Below, in pieces: positions 1 to 14,218 of a stretch of 64,000 nt of DNA. This DNA comes from Torreya grandis. Lineage: Eukaryota; Streptophyta; Pinopsida; Cupressales; Taxaceae. The stretch covers positions 2,237,001 through 2,301,000 of the forward strand of contig JARHVA010002685.1 in NCBI GenBank assembly GCA_037957365.1. Direction: 5' to 3'. The notes below the pieces were generated by a model, which saw nothing but the letters and a program-made list of their open reading frames with translations, did no database searches and was not told where the DNA came from. The position numbers and the translations under genes were made by a program. How positions within the stretch are numbered: the stretch's first letter is position 1; every line of letters starts with the position of its first letter.

Positions 1-3000
1 TATTCATCTAAAAATATAATTGTAATTATCTCCTCTATAATTAATCTAATAATTCAACACGATTTCATAAACCTTGGTCAATTAATCATAACTTACAAAT
101 TCATAAAAAGTCAAAAAAGTATTCAAATTAATAAAATGAAAATAGTAATATATATTATCCCCAAAACCCCTACAATCATTTTCAACCCTTGTGGGAACTC
201 CCTATGGTCCTTTTACACATATTATCAATGGATCAAAATAATAGATAGGATTTATCCTTTATATTTTACTTTAAATTCTTTTTCTTAAACCTGATTAAGG
301 TTTACAAAGTAATAAACAAAATTAAAACCCTAGTTTATATTTAACACAATCAAGTTGTATGGCTTCCATAATATAACCATAAAATTTACAAAATAAATAT
401 GAGACATAAAACAAACCAATAGTTACCATTAATACATTATGGCTTTTATATTACACCAAAACCAAATAATAAAATGTAGCTAAGTCAATAAGAAAACAAT
501 ACAACTGCTATAAAATAAGGCCATAATGGCTCCTAAATAACTGATTTAAGTTTTTAACTTGATAATAGATGATGCATAGACACTAAATAAAATCCAATTA
601 TGGTTTTTATAAAAATAAACAAGTCATTACACACAGCCCATTAAATTGAGCCATAGTCAAAATGGCTCTTTAATGGAATTGAACAAAATATAAAATAGTG
701 ATTTAAATAGTTAGTTAAACATAAATGAAACATCTAAAAATACTACCAATTATCTATTTTAAAAAACACATTATTCATAATAAAATATGTAGTGACTAAA
801 AGTCATGAAAATACATAATAAGCAACCAAAACAAACATTCTAAAAGATTAACTAGGTCATGGTCAAGCCATTCATGGCCATCATGTGCTGAAACTCAAAA
901 AACAAAAAAAAAATTGAATTACCTAGTTAGGGTATTACCCGAAATTAAACTAATGCAAATATTTTTAGATAAAGCCTTATAATTTTACCATTTAACTTCA
1001 TTTCAAGAAAAACACAAAATTTTAAATACCTCACTTGCTTGATGAAAGTCAACCATTGTACATTTTTGTACTCTTATAGCCTCCATGTTTAAAATAGTGG
1101 TATGCATTCACAAAAACCAATCACATAATATACACAAAAATAAACCCTAAATAACTCTTCACAACTCCTACATGGTTATCAATATCAATGCATCCAACTG
1201 TAGTTCCAATCCCCAAAAATCTTCATGTATAACTTGCTCACATTCTCCTTAGAATCCATGCCAAAAATCTTATCAAAGTTTCCCTAAGGTTCCAAATACT
1301 CCAAGACTAAATTCAAAAATGAATGCAATGAAGCTTAAAAACCAAACAAAGCATCTCAACCCTCCTTCATGGTAATTCAAGCCAAAGCCACAACCCCTAA
1401 GTCATTGGATTCAAATGAAACACACCAAAAAAATTAAAATAACCCGTATGTTTTTTGAGAAACCTAACTTAAAATTCCCCCAAGCCAACTGTGTCTTAAA
1501 TAATCAAGAAAATAAAATAAGCAAAATAAGGTCTTTTGAGTAGTATTTAAACCTTGGTGCTCAAGATCAAAACAAACACAACTAATACTCCTTAAATATA
1601 GTATACAATGGCATAAGGTTATTTTTAAAACATTATTTCATAACTTTAAGACAAACTATAATAACATCAGGCATCAAATATCAAACAAGAAATGAAGGAA
1701 GATAACCAACATCATAACCATTGATGATATGAATAGTTTTGTGACTAGTTAGATTGTCAAAGTTGATAAATAAGGAGTCCATAAAAACACACAACACCAA
1801 AATGGTAGAAATGATAAAATCAATAAAAATATAACAATCATAAAGTACTTACAACTCAACAATGATGATGTTGAAAATGATATATTTGAATAAAGATATG
1901 TTTGAATAATGTAAAAATTGACTCAAATAAATTATTAATGAAATTAATCATAAAACAAAACACACAATAGTCAATTAATAAAAATATAAAGACTAAATTA
2001 TTAATACTGACAAGATCAACCTTAAGTTTAAATTCATTATTTCATTTGCCTTTTTATTTCTCCAAGTTTTCATGTTACTCAGGTCTTAACATAACCTATC
2101 CCAAGTAGCTATCTCTATAGTCAATAAATAGACTATCAACATCATTTAGACATCTACATATAATAAATGTAATAATAACATTTAAATAATACATCCAAAT
2201 GAATAATGAACCAATACACATGAAGAAATAATATCAAATGATATAATGAAATGTAATCCATAATTTTCCCACCAATTATAATAAAAATGTATCAATGTAG
2301 ATCACTAAACTATAATATAACAACAAAACAACAAAATATGTCCTAAATAGTTCACAACTAGACTATATCATCATAAGTGAATTAAATGTAAGTCACTTAG
2401 GGTCATGTTATTATCCTCCATGCCTTGTAAAGACAAATATTAGGTATTTCATGTTTCAATCCATTCCTTTTATTCTTATTGATAATGTTTTATTTAGTGT
2501 ACACCCCTAAACTAGTCAAGAAAACACAAGTAATATGTATTTTTTAGCTCTTAAATAAGATGTTATTAATTATGAATGAAGGTATTGTTTGCATTTTTAA
2601 CTTGGCATTTTGGTCATTATTATGACTTGTCTTCCCATATTTTTACACCTCCAATGGTATTATTTCATGCATATACCATTAATAGGGGACCTTAGCCTAC
2701 TTGTTTCAGTTAAAACCCAATTATTTTCCTATAGTACAACAACATCAACCTAGATAATATCACATTATTCTAGTGTCCACCTAAATATTATTTTCCAACA
2801 TTCATATTTTTAGCTTATTTTGGGTCCTTACCCTTCTTTGGGTCTCTTCTTATCATTTATCTATCTCTTCACCTTGTTGACCTATAAATAAGCATCTTAA
2901 ATTTTAATTAAAGTTACTTTTATATAAAGTGCCTCATAAGGCATTTTACATCTATCATTTACTATTTTTTCACATAATTACATAAAAAATAGTCAATAGT

Positions 3001-4154
3001 ATAGATCAACACTCTGTATATTACTCAACATCATGCATAGATCTACATGCTTGATCAAATAAGGGCCTTAAAAAATCCATTTTAACATACCATGCATGTT
3101 GATTATGCACATTCCCTAAAGGATAGATAAATATGATTTGAGACCCTAATCATTGGGGTTAATATATATAGAATGCAAAATAATAGGGGTATGTATAATT
3201 CAATAGTAATATACCACAAACCATCTTTTCCCCTTTATTTTTCATTTGATTTTATTTGTATTTTATGTGCATAGGTATACATTAGGGGTTTTGAAGGATA
3301 AACAACCAAATAGTGACATAAAAGGATGATTTTAAGCTCTTAAGCACATTTATATAATGCATAAGACCTCTTGTAGCACCCCCAAGAGTCTCAAGCCCCC
3401 TATCTGAAAAATAACATTAATGTAGTTCCTTTGACAATAGTATAGTGTGTTAGTGTCTAGCTAACCATGTTATAGTTCTTAATAACATTAATGCAGTACC
3501 TGTGACAATAATCATAATTTTATAAACCCTAGGAAACCTTAACTCTAGAATCATAAAAAAGGACTCAAGGCTATTCTCCTAACTTATTTTGGAATTTCCA
3601 TCATCTAGGGACACTCATTTTACTCCAGATAAGTGAATCTTTTCATTACTTTTGTCCTTAGGGTAAATTAATTAAATTATTTATTTACAATATTTATCTA
3701 CATTTACTCTATTACTCAACCCTTTAACAATTTAGGATTTACACTAGTAAACACCTAAAATGTTAAATCATTTGGTGAACCCAACTTACTTTAAATATTC
3801 CTTAACAACCTTATTTCTTTTCTTAGGGTTTGTGTTCTCCAGTTTCATGTAATAAATTAGGGTTTATAAAATTATGATTATTCATAAGTTTTACACATCC
3901 TAATTGATCCATATCAGTATTTTATTAGGGTTTTAATTGATTCAATATTCTAAAATTTTGTCCAAAGTCCTTTGAAACCCTAGATACACATACTAGGTCC
4001 TCACACATCCAACTATTAGCTCTTAGGGTTTCAAGTAAAATTCTAATTTTTTTTACCTTTTGTTGAATATTTCACATATTTTGAAATATATATATGTTGG
4101 ATTTATATCTCCTTATAGTTTATTTTTTACATTCTCTTTAATGGTAAGTTCAAA
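1..4154. other. AT-rich stretch without recognised gene
   Basis: I see no coding frame with recognisable motifs on either strand. The sequence is AT-rich and stop-dense. It may include the 5' LTR and leader of the gypsy-type element whose gag remnant starts near 4,155. A TGTAGCACC start lies near 3,372 and a TTTCACA end near 4,076, but no second LTR copy was found, so this is not called as an LTR. Confidence 0.5.
3409..3510. repeat. short direct repeat, two copies of about 30 bp
   Basis: The 30-base segment at 3,409-3,438 recurs at 3,481-3,510 with three differences (core AATAACATTAATG, ending TGACAATA). The copies are 72 bp apart. They may be a small tandem duplication inside an old LTR. 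Nothing shows a function. Confidence 0.55.
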
Positions 4155-6490
4155 ATGACTTCTAGGGAACCTCTTCCCCCTCATCCAATTAATCAAATTT
4201 TAAACTATTTACTTAATTATACAAATGAATGGATGAATTTAAAAAATTGTACATTAGAACATGATCATGATCATAATCATGATTTCATTTCTAATTATGA
4301 TGATTATTTTGGTTGTGATGGATATGATGATTACTATGAGCATGAAAATGAAAGTGATAATGAGGACAGATTAGATGTATCTTCTTCACCTTTCCCAATT
4401 CAATTCAAAAAATCAATTTAAAATGACATTACACCTTTTACATATTCACAAAATAATGTAGATGATATTATTTTGTCACCTTATTTTCCATTTCAAGCTA
4501 ACATAGTGATTCCATGATAACCCTCTTACTACATGTCATAATATTTGAAATGAAAACATGATTTCCATTTATTCTACCCTTGAATCCATTATTTAAAATA
4601 AAGATAACATATGCATTCCACTCATATCTAGTGAATATACACATTTCATTTCACGTACACAATGATGATATATTGCATAGTAGTAAAAAGATAAAATATT
4701 ATTCTATTCATATTATTGATCATGAAAATGTTAGTTCTTCTTCTCTTACCTATACAAGTGAAATTAGTTCCAATTTTGATGAAACATGGAATAACAATGA
4801 TTACTATGATTTTAGTGAAGAATAAAATGAGTTTAGTCCTTCTATTCTTCTCCTTAATTCACCCATATCTCATGTTTAAATTGATTTCTTATCAAATGTC
4901 AATTGAAATGATAATATGTCTTTGCATTTTTTTTTAAAAAAATTACACTCATGTTATTAGTTTACATACTCCACATTTATATGATAATGATACCTTTTAT
5001 TCCATTACCATGTGATACTTATTTACCAATTAAAAACATAAGAAATACCAATGAATCCCCCCCACCCCTCCTCACTAGAGTAAAACCCATTTCTCATACT
5101 AACCTCCATGACAGTGATAGCCAATTTACCCATCATCATTTCTAAGCTATCACTCCTCTAAAGGTTATATTGAGAAAACCCACTATATCTATCAATTATA
5201 CCTAATGTAGTGTGATAATGGTTAAAATTAATAATAATATTCAAGGTTTAAACAAACCTATTGATGATGTTAATATACTTTCACAAGAATTAATCTCCTT
5301 GATACATGTTGAGGGTGATTTACAACAATTAGTACATCATCTCACATTGGAAAGTAAAGAATACTAATCTTGGGTTGATTCTAATGCTATCCATGGAAAT
5401 CCTATCCTACATAAAATCTTCAATACAAAATTACCAAAGAAGTTTCACTTACCAATATTATCAAAGTTCAATGGACACCGAGACCCATACTTTCATCTCA
5501 AAGTTTATAGGAAGGCTATGACACATGTGACTCACAATTTAATTCTCTTAGTTATTTCCACAAACTATAGAGGGTGAGGCCTTAAATTGGTTCCATCATT
5601 CACTCCCAACGGTTCACTACATACATACTATGAGTTAGAATACATCTTTCTCATTGTTTAAATTTATAATAAGGGACATTGAGTCACATATGAGAGGATT
5701 CATTCACTACACAAGGGCAAGTTATAAATATAAAAAATTAAATATTACAATTCAAATAATGTATGCAATAATTGATCTACTAGATGATAGATTTAGAAAC
5801 ATAGTACATTTTTTCTAGAGGCCTCATTTACCCTCTTAAGGATAAATTGTTATATAAGACATCCAAATCATTATGGCATCTATGTTACACAACTATGACA
5901 TTATATAAGAAGTTGGTACTAGTTTTGAAACATTAAAAGGTAGATTTAGATTTACATATCTCATAGTCATAGTCATATAATATGGTAAAAACACCTAATC
6001 CACCCTTTACCAAGGGAAACGTGGAACATAAACAACCAATCAAGATACTCAAAAAAGGCAAAGAGTCACTTTATAGAGCATCCCCCACAATGAGTAGAGA
6101 ACATGTTACCAGCAAAGGGGCTATAGAGTTTTCAAATAAAGATAGTTCTCATGATATCTTATTTACATTATTACATATGGGGATGATCACACTTCTTCCT
6201 ACTAATCACCATCCAACATATCATTTGTACAAACTAAGGAATAAACCATATTAAAATTATCATCAAATCAGTGGACATTGGGACAATAAATTTTGTGTAG
6301 TTAGAGATCATATTCACCAGTATGTCACTAGAGGAATTATATAATTCATATATGGGGAATTGATATTTCCTTCTCAATACTCTCTTAGATCACATTCCTC
6401 TATGAGTGAGTTATCCTACAAAATTCCTTTCAAGGAGTCATTAGTTACTAATCATATGATCCATGTGGTTTTTAGGACAATTAATTATTA
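4155..6490 (+). pseudogene. decayed Ty3/gypsy-type gag
   Basis: Gag packages the RNA of an LTR retrotransposon. The first open stretch (4,155-4,418) is acidic and rich in Asp, His and Tyr. The recognisable Retrotrans_gag-like part follows at about 5,430-5,960, in changing frames. It holds a segment reading LSKFNGHRDPYFHLKVYRKA (FNG..DP..HL..Y), then a frame reading IEGEALNWFHHSLP, which matches the family pattern of a hydrophobic helix with ALxWF. Further on (about 6,240-6,340) a degenerate YxxYHxxxGHxxxxC..L...I..LI-like segment corresponds to the gypsy gag C-terminal knuckle region. Many stops and frameshifts make it inactive. Protease and RT are not found after it. The next coding signal is on the opposite strand, and a gypsy integrase end lies beyond the LTR-D insertion, so gag and integrase could be the two ends of one element. 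Confidence 0.6.
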
Positions 6491-6879
6491 AATATATCAT
6501 GCACCATAGATATAATAGAGATGGTAACTGATTCATAAAAAATCAACCTAATTAAATCAACATGGAGACAAAATGAAAACTAACTCAACCACTAGTCTTA
6601 GTATGACAAATGATTAAGATTTATGGTAGAGATCACATAGATTAAAACATAGCTTAAATATAACACACCAATTAAAATATTTGAAGACATAATGTATAAT
6701 AAAGTACATATCTAATATGACAATTGATTAAGCTATAAATACATGTCTACCCAAACATCTATATACATATAAATAATTAATTACTATTCTCTATCCAAAG
6801 AATAGATTTCCATACCAACACAAATAATGAATATAATCAAACATTTACTCAAGGAAACAATGCCAAAATTAAAAATTAA

Positions 6880-7074
6880 AAATGACATGATGTCCATATA
6901 ACAACAAGTACATATCTATATATAACTTAAAATAAGTTTCAATACAATAATCACTTAATCTCTTAATAATAGGATCTTGGTCACTAGGACTAACCATGTA
7001 ATCCTCACTCTTAGATACATACACACTAGAGCTAGATTCTCCCTCATCCCCTCTAGATATAGATCAAGACCTAT
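6880..7074 (-). pseudogene. Ser/Asp-rich C-terminal tail of antisense PMD reading frame
   Basis: On the minus strand this short stretch has an open frame of about 60 codons rich in Ser, Asp and Glu, containing the fragment GESSSSVYVSKSEDYMVSPS. It abuts the left end of LTR-D at 7,075. The frame with PMD motifs resumes on the other side of LTR-D (25,241 onward, same strand). I infer that this is the tail of the same protein, separated by the insertion. No family motif lies in the tail itself, so the assignment rests on position, strand and an open, biased composition. Confidence 0.35.
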
Positions 7075-7556
7075 TATTGGTAAAAGTGTTGTCATTGATG
7101 TTAAAGGTAAATAAAAAGTCATTATTGATGAAGGATGATATCATAAAATGACAAGATGGCCTTGTGTGCTTGATAAGTGATCCTTATGGTTTGAGTTATC
7201 TTTATCAATAAAGAATGATATGATAGGCTTGTAATATTTTCTCAGGTATAGTGATATGATTTGTAAGATACAATATTGGTATTATAGAAGCTCAAGGTGG
7301 TTTGGTAATAAGTAATCTTGAAAAGAGATCATTGATTAGGCATGATCATGGCTTGTAGAGATAACATGTAGATAAGATAGAATAATATGAGCTTAAGATT
7401 AAGCACTATACTTTTGGAGCATGTATATGAAGTATAGAGTCAGTTCATGACTCTCAAGAGTGAGCTAAATTATCATGGAATCAATAAGGGTTTACATCTA
7501 GGCTTAACCTTATGACCCTAGATGGCCTAATGAAGTAGTTTGAGTAGGATTGGTGA
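7075..7556 (+). repeat. left LTR of LTR-D, first part
   Basis: This part starts with TATTGGTAAAAG (the right LTR has TGTTGATAAAAG, so the terminal TG has mutated to TA) and aligns with 21,760-22,241. It ends at the insertion point of LTR-C, within GGTGA (7,552-7,556). Confidence 0.8.
7552..7556. other. target-site duplication of LTR-C, left copy (GGTGA)
   Basis: GGTGA directly precedes the TG of LTR-C. AGTGA (16,974-16,978) directly follows its terminal CA. They differ by one transition. The unoccupied equivalent in the sister LTR is GGTGA at 22,237-22,241. Confidence 0.8.
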
Positions 7557-8782
7557 TGTAAACACCTAAAACTAACCACCAATAACCTCCAACTAGGATT
7601 TTGACCAATTTCCACCAAAGTGCACAATTTGGCTTAAAAACACTAAAATTCATTAAAGGAGTTGAAATTAATATATATTCAAGTGAAAATTTTAAATAGA
7701 GTATAATTAAATGGGGCAATGCAATTTATGGGCCAGCTAACTTTGATCAGATCATTTCGAGTCAAAATACCAATTTTACACTTGGGTGCTCTGGATTGCT
7801 CTTTTATATCAAATATCATACACAAAACATGTGATTTTATTATTTGGTGTTGGTAACATCCTAAATGGGATAATAAATCCAATGCATTTTACATTGACTT
7901 CCAATTCTAATCTAGTCAAAATTTGGACCAATAACAAGACATTTAGACTAATTTGATTAATTTGTGCTCCAAGAGCCAAAATTTACATGAAATTTGACTA
8001 ATTATGTTTTAGGATAATTAAACCAAATTAGGTCCTTCAATTAGTTTTACATGGAACTTGTCAAATAAATATTTATTGGAAATTGATTTCTATCAACTGC
8101 ATCATTAGGTGACATCATCATATTGGGTGGCATCCATAAGCCATAAATGCATAAAATATTAGGATTATAGATCTCCCATGCCTCATTAAGACCCTAAATT
8201 CCCATTTAATACCCATATATCCAAAATATTAATGCTTATATTTGTATAATCAATTTCATATTTGGATTTATTCATAGCCACACATCTCAATATTGAGATG
8301 GATGGTCATGGTTGATCCTCAAACCATTCCAAAAATATATAAATAAGAGGCCTTGCCTATGGAATTTTAAGATATTTTATGCAAAACTTTAATTCCCAAA
8401 TTCATTTAAAAATAATTTTATCTTAGTGTTATAATGTCAAATTATTGAGCCAAGCCAAGCCAAGCCAAAACCAAAGGTGCCAAGAGGAGATGAAGGTAGC
8501 CACACTCCATTAAAGAAGATCTCTTGAAGCACAAGCCAAACAAGCAAAATAAGGATCCTTTTGGAGGAATAAATTATTTGGTAATAAATTGGTGTTTTTT
8601 TTTCATATTTATTATTTATTTCTATGTTTAGTTGTGTTCTCAAATGGCTTTTCCTCACTAAGCTCTCCCTAGTAAATAGGCCTAGAGATGTATATTAACT
8701 AGTGTGTTGGTTTTTCAATTTGATTTAATTTTTTCACTAAAAAGATAATAAAACATATCTTGATTCAAATTCATATTTCACA
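7557..8782 (+). repeat. 5' LTR of LTR-C
   Basis: This 1,226 bp repeat pairs with 15,756-16,973. It starts TGTAAACACC and ends in CA at 8,781-8,782. A TATA-like box (TATATAAATA, 8,336-8,345) precedes AGAGGCC. The equivalent in the 3' LTR is CTATAAATA at 16,532-16,540. Confidence 0.88.
8336..8345 (+). promoter_or_regulatory. TATA-like box in LTR-C 5' LTR
   Basis: TATATAAATA is followed by AGAGGCCTTGCC. The sister LTR has the canonical CTATAAATA in the same context. Conservation of context between the LTRs and the position in the second half of the LTR fit a retrotransposon promoter. The element is decayed, so activity is doubtful. Confidence 0.5.
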
Positions 8783-11270
8783 TAATGGTACATCTTGTGG
8801 GATGATCTTCATGAGAGCGCAATCCACAAACTTTTTTATGTTTCATAGTTTTGATTCATTTTTTAATTGTTTTTGCTTTGAGTATGGATAATAAAGAGGT
8901 CATAATTTGTTTTTTTAAATAATTTTTTTATCTAAATTTTTTAAATAATATATATAATTATTTCATTGATTTTATCTAAAAATTTTATAAAATAAACTTT
9001 TATATTTTTAAAGTTATAGCTATTTTAGTGACTGTCAATTCTTGTTTTGTATTTTTCTGGTAAAAATGGTTAGAACAAAGGTGATGACGTTTTTTATTGA
9101 CTATTTGGACCTAAAATTTTTCATAGACATGAGACCTAGTGTTATTGACAATATATCAAAATTTAGTGGAAAAAAGATTTATATTTTCAAATTTGTGTTA
9201 AAAATACTGACTATATGTTTTATTTTTAGCCTTCTAATTTGTTGTTTGCAGGTATTCATATATTTAATACTATTATTTTTAATATTTTATTTATATTTTT
9301 TATAATATTTTATATTTTAACACATTTTATTTCCTAATATTTTGCCTTCAGGTTGATATATTTTTCCCTTCAAGGTTACCTTATTTGATAAACGTGCTTC
9401 AAGGCTAAACAAAGTGCTAACATTTTTCTTGGAGAATTTACATGGAAATCCATCTAAAAAAACTAAATCAATACCTTTCACACTTCATTTGAGTGTTTTA
9501 AAATGAAATAGGAACTTTATTTTTGGACTTAATGAAAAATTGAGATGCTTAAGTGAATGTTTTGATAATTATGCTTTCAAAGTTACAACTTAAGACTAAG
9601 GGGTCAAAAGAACACCATCACATATTTCATTTGGGTTCTAAAATTGAACACACTCGTCAATTATTATTTTCAATAGTTATTTAATTAAAAAAAATTTAGT
9701 AAATATAATGTTTGTGCATGTATACTCTTCCATTTTTCTCCTTTAGGGAACCCTTGGAATCAAAAGTGCCATCCTTATTACAAAAATCCTAGTCTATGGC
9801 TTAGAAAGAATGTCATCTAAAGCACTCCCCAAAAACTCATCAAGGTTTGGGTGACCTTAAAAATGACCCTAGAGTCTTTCTATTAGTATTTTATTTCATG
9901 TAAACTTGTCTTGTGAGGGGTAATTCATTACCTCCTATGAGTTTTTTAGGGAAGCTATGATCTAGGGTTTCATCTCCTGGTATTGACTTCATCCACTCCT
10001 TTTGAGTTATACATGAGATGTATCTACATTTAGACATCACACTACACTGAGAAAACTATAGGATGTAGTGGTTATTAAAAGGACTATACCTTTTTACAAT
10101 GATCCCATTCCATGGAAACCTAGATTCCATGTTTTTATTTTGCATTATTTTACGTGAAATTCATTATGCAATCAATTCCCTTAGAAATGTTTGAAAGCTT
10201 GATAGTTTAGTCAACCCCACATTTCCATACCCTTGCTAGGATTTAGACGATTATACTTAAAGTATTTTGGTAATTTTCACTTGGTATGTTTTGAGACTAA
10301 AAGTTATTAGTTTGTTCATAAATAAATGGAAAAATAAATTTGTTTATACATCATTCTTTTGTCTAAAGAGGTGTTATGGTGGCTATTTTACACCACATTT
10401 GTTCCTTGAATTTTTTTCTAAACTTGTTTATGTTTGTGTTAATTTGAGTTGTAGAGGGTAGTGTTATGCTATCAAAATCATATCAAACCATTTTGCGTTT
10501 TATTTCTTTGAAACATAGCATATATCACATCATTCGAGCATGCTTACATCGTTAGGCTGCTCAATTTATTTCAAGACTAGTTTAACTTTTATCAAAAACT
10601 ATTTTATTTCTAACCATGTGATGTATACCATTTCAACCTTTGTCTTGTGTCATCATGTGATCCAATATTTTGTCTTGCTTGGTCAAATCCTAGTTTTCAA
10701 TGTTGAGTTTTCAATTAACCTTGTCAAGTTTGGATTCAAACATTGATTGATTTTTGTTTAGGCCTCAATTCCTAGGGATGATACATAGATCTTTCTCTTT
10801 TTGGTTGCATAACTTCAATTAATCAATTATCCAAGTTTGAAAACTATTAAGGTTTGTTTCTTTAACCTATCCTCGTCATCATTTGTTCCTTTATTTGGGA
10901 TAACATAACCTTTCTCCAAAATCATTTTGCCTCATGCCTTATGCCAACTGATCATGTTTATATTTGATTTTGTGTGTCAAGTTTATGTACAAGTTATTTC
11001 CAAACTTGTTTGATTAAATTAAATCACATGATAACTTTGTTTCAAATCTAGATTTTTATTCCATTTGGATAAAATCCCTAGCATATCCTATTTGAGCTTT
11101 GATTTTTACTCTACATTTGGATAAAAGACCTAGTGACTCTTTTCCCTTTCCTATTTTATACCTTATTTGGAACACGTTGACCTAGACATTTAACATGCCA
11201 ATTTTTATTTAGACACTTGACATTTTATGCATATAAAATTTGACCTTAGACATTTGATGTTAGACTATTT
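8783..11270 (+). other. LTR-C 5' internal region, non-coding
   Basis: This is the leader of LTR-C. Directly after the LTR, TGGTACATCTTGTGGG may be a mutated primer-binding site, since C-to-T and G-to-A changes from a TGGYGCCGTTG-type site would give something similar; this is weak. The remainder is AT-rich with only short random open frames. I see no domain here. Confidence 0.4.
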
Positions 11271-11279
11271 TATTCCAAG

Positions 11280-13420
11280 TCTTATCACAAATCATTTTGG
11301 AGATACAACTCCAATTTTAGATGATATTAGAGATACAGCTCCACCCCTTCAACAAAGTTAGACCAAGCTTGAACCATTTATCCTTTGGACAATTTTTTCA
11401 GAGTTTGTAGAACTCTAAGCCTTTTTATTTCATAGATTTCATTATTTACATGGATATGTAAAGCTATACTTATGGTGGAGTCACATACAATCAAACTTAT
11501 GATAGAATGGCCACACAAAATCCCACTAGGAATCACTTTAAGGAAGATTTTCTAAAGAGTTTTATTATTCTCCCTACAATAATCCATATGGGGAACATAG
11601 TCAAAATCCACAAAACCAAAATTGAGACATTGATTGGCATAAAGAGGCTTGTAAGGAGGAATTTGAAGAACCAATTATATATAATGTTATTTGGGATATA
11701 TATTCATACCCTCTTTGAAATAATTAGTACATGGAACATAGTCAAGAACCAACTTATGAGCCAACTCATGACTAAGATGATATGGTTTATGAGGAAAACT
11801 TGGATGCTTTGGCTTGTGCATGCAATCAAGTTCCATGATACCCTTTTGTTATCTGATCATCAACTACCCCTAAGCCTCCTTTGGATTATATGAGCTATCA
11901 AGCTCTATAATATCCAAGGAATACCATTTCCATTCCTATACCTAGTCCTTTGGCTTATTAAAGTAACTAGGCTCCACAACACCCTTTCATCATTCTAGGA
12001 CCTAGTCCTTTGACTTGTGCGAGAAATCAAGCTCCACACCACCCTATCATTACCATCTAAGGACTTTGTCCTTTATCTCATGAAAGCAATCATACTCCCT
12101 AATGGCCCCATTATCCAATCATAGGCCATTCCTCCTCTATTACCAATCCCATCCAAACCTCAATCGATCCAATCATTTAAAGACCAATCTATGTTCAAAA
12201 CTGGTATCTTCCAACTCATTGGAAACCAAGGCCAAGAGAACCAACCAATCTAAGATTTTTTTATTGAATCAACTATTTGTGATAAGTTAAATTGTGATGA
12301 ATTGCCTATTAATCCTATACCAATTATCAAGGAGTCTCACTCTAATGAATCAGTCTTTTCTAAGTCACCTCTTAATGATTATAAATACCTTTGGGAAAAT
12401 CATTGCCTTGAATATATGTCTAGTTTTAAAGAGTATCCCCTTGATAATATAGTACATAAGGAGTTGTCTCTTAACATATTGCCCATTATGGATGAGTCTC
12501 ACTTTGATAAACTAGTCTTTAAAGAGCACACTATGCCATCACAAGTCATTACTTGTCCAATACCAAACATTCAATAAGACATCATTGTAATAGAGTACCC
12601 ATTAGATGAAGAATCAAAGTTAGATTTAGGTTTTATTCTTGGATCAACATAAGATTTAACATCACAATCAAAATCAACATCAGTCTCAACATTAGATTCA
12701 AAGTCCCTTGAGTTAGAATCAGATTCAAAATAAAAATATGTTTGTGACTATCAAAACATTGGTTATACATACCTTGAAAATAAATTTGAATACATTTGTG
12801 ATCCTTCTACCATTTTTTATGATGAGTAATTTATCATTGACACAAGTTCTCCTAGTATCTTCTACAAGGATTGTGATGCCAAAACCCATTCCATTACCAT
12901 CAACCAAGATATCCATATTATTTACATTATATCTCCCATAAGTGTCAATTGGGATTGATAGAATCACACTTTTTTAAACTAAATCTATGGTGACATAGAA
13001 TTTGAAGGAGAGAAAGGATGCCAAGACCACATTCATGTAGTATAATAACACTCTCCTAGTGAAACCTTTTCAGAGGTGCTAGGACACAATCAAAGTTCCA
13101 ATTTAGCATCTTCTAGTGAAACTTTTTTGGAAGTGCTAGAAGAAAATCAAAGTCAAAAGCCAATGTTCATTAGTGAAACCTTCTCAGAGGCACTATGGGA
13201 CAATCAACATAAATTCATTGGTGAAAACCTCATTTAGGTACCAATAGTTGAGCACAAAAGTTCTTCACTACTTGATGAAGACAAAATCAAAGATCAAATC
13301 AAAATAGCTTCCTATTTATAGCCTAATCAAATGGTAGCTACTATTAGGCCCAAACAAAAGAAAAATCTGATGGTTCTATTAAGATAACAAGTCTTCGACC
13401 CCACCACAACCAAAATTATG
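11280..13420 (+). pseudogene. gag-like polyprotein remnant of LTR-C
   Basis: This stretch has lower stop density and biased composition. Pieces read in different frames: a segment with NPYGEHSQNPQNQN near 11,576-11,617 that is echoed by YMEHSQEPTYEP about 150 bp later; Pro-rich pieces around 11,860-12,240; an open frame at 12,302-12,574; and a run of degenerate peptide repeats with the core SETFSEVL at about 13,050-13,230. Repetitive Asn/Gln/Pro/Ser-rich low-complexity sequence is common around gag in large plant gypsy elements, but I see no Retrotrans_gag, zinc-knuckle or protease motif here. I infer gag from its position between leader and 3' region. It is broken by many stops. Confidence 0.4.
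13050..13230 (+). repeat. three degenerate coding repeats (SETFSEVL-type peptide)
   Basis: Three consecutive copies of a unit of about 55-65 bp read SETFSEVLGHNQS, SETFLEVLEENQS and SETFSEALWDNQ in one frame. The nucleotide core is AGTGAAAC(C/T)TT. A fourth, weaker start (GGTGAAAACCTC) follows. The shared frame suggests that the duplication arose in a coding sequence. Confidence 0.6.
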
Positions 13421-14218
13421 TCAAATTTGGCATCACCAACATTATGTGTGACTGAAAGTCCTGATCTTCATTTATTTACCCACCATTATACATTCCATTA
13501 TCATCTACCATTCCATTTCATAATCAAACTTAACATCCATTATTTGTCCTTATTAACCATACATGGCTTTATTTTCCTTTGTAGAGGCTACAAAGATACC
13601 TTGTATTGACATTTGAAGGAATCAAAATCAATGACCAATGAAGATCATAAAAGCATTCTCAGCATCCAAATCTACATGTAGATATTGATAGAGCAACTAT
13701 TTAGATGAGGTGTGGGATAGACATTAACATGATCAAGTATTCTATTTGTATCATTTATTGATTAGGACATGCATCTCCCCATCAGCAAGAACAATAGAAT
13801 CAAAAACCACACCTAGGCCAAAAACATGTACCATACCATTTTATTGTCATGCAATTGCCATTGTTACATATCATTTTACCATTATTGCATATCCAAACTA
13901 ATCACCTTATCATTTAGGGGAAACACTCTTATAATTTTTTTTCAATCTATCAAAAACCATCATTATCCTTAGCAAGAACATACCATCCTATCATTTTATT
14001 CTTATCTAGACCACACTATTTTTAGTCATCCTACCTAATCCTATTATGATCTTAGTTCATTTGGTTCTTTCTACACCTTTTATGAGAGGATTGTGATCAA
14101 ATTTCAACAATAAATCAAATTCATGTTTATAATGATAGTCTATGAAAGTAGTGTGATAGTTTATCTAGCAAGATATCTTTCATTTTCCATCTTATATCAG
14201 GTTTGTTTATGTGATCTT

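Noticed and set aside
3372..4076. Possible gypsy LTR starting TGTAGCACC and ending TTTCACA
   Set aside because: No second copy was found in the window, and there is no clear primer site or target duplication.
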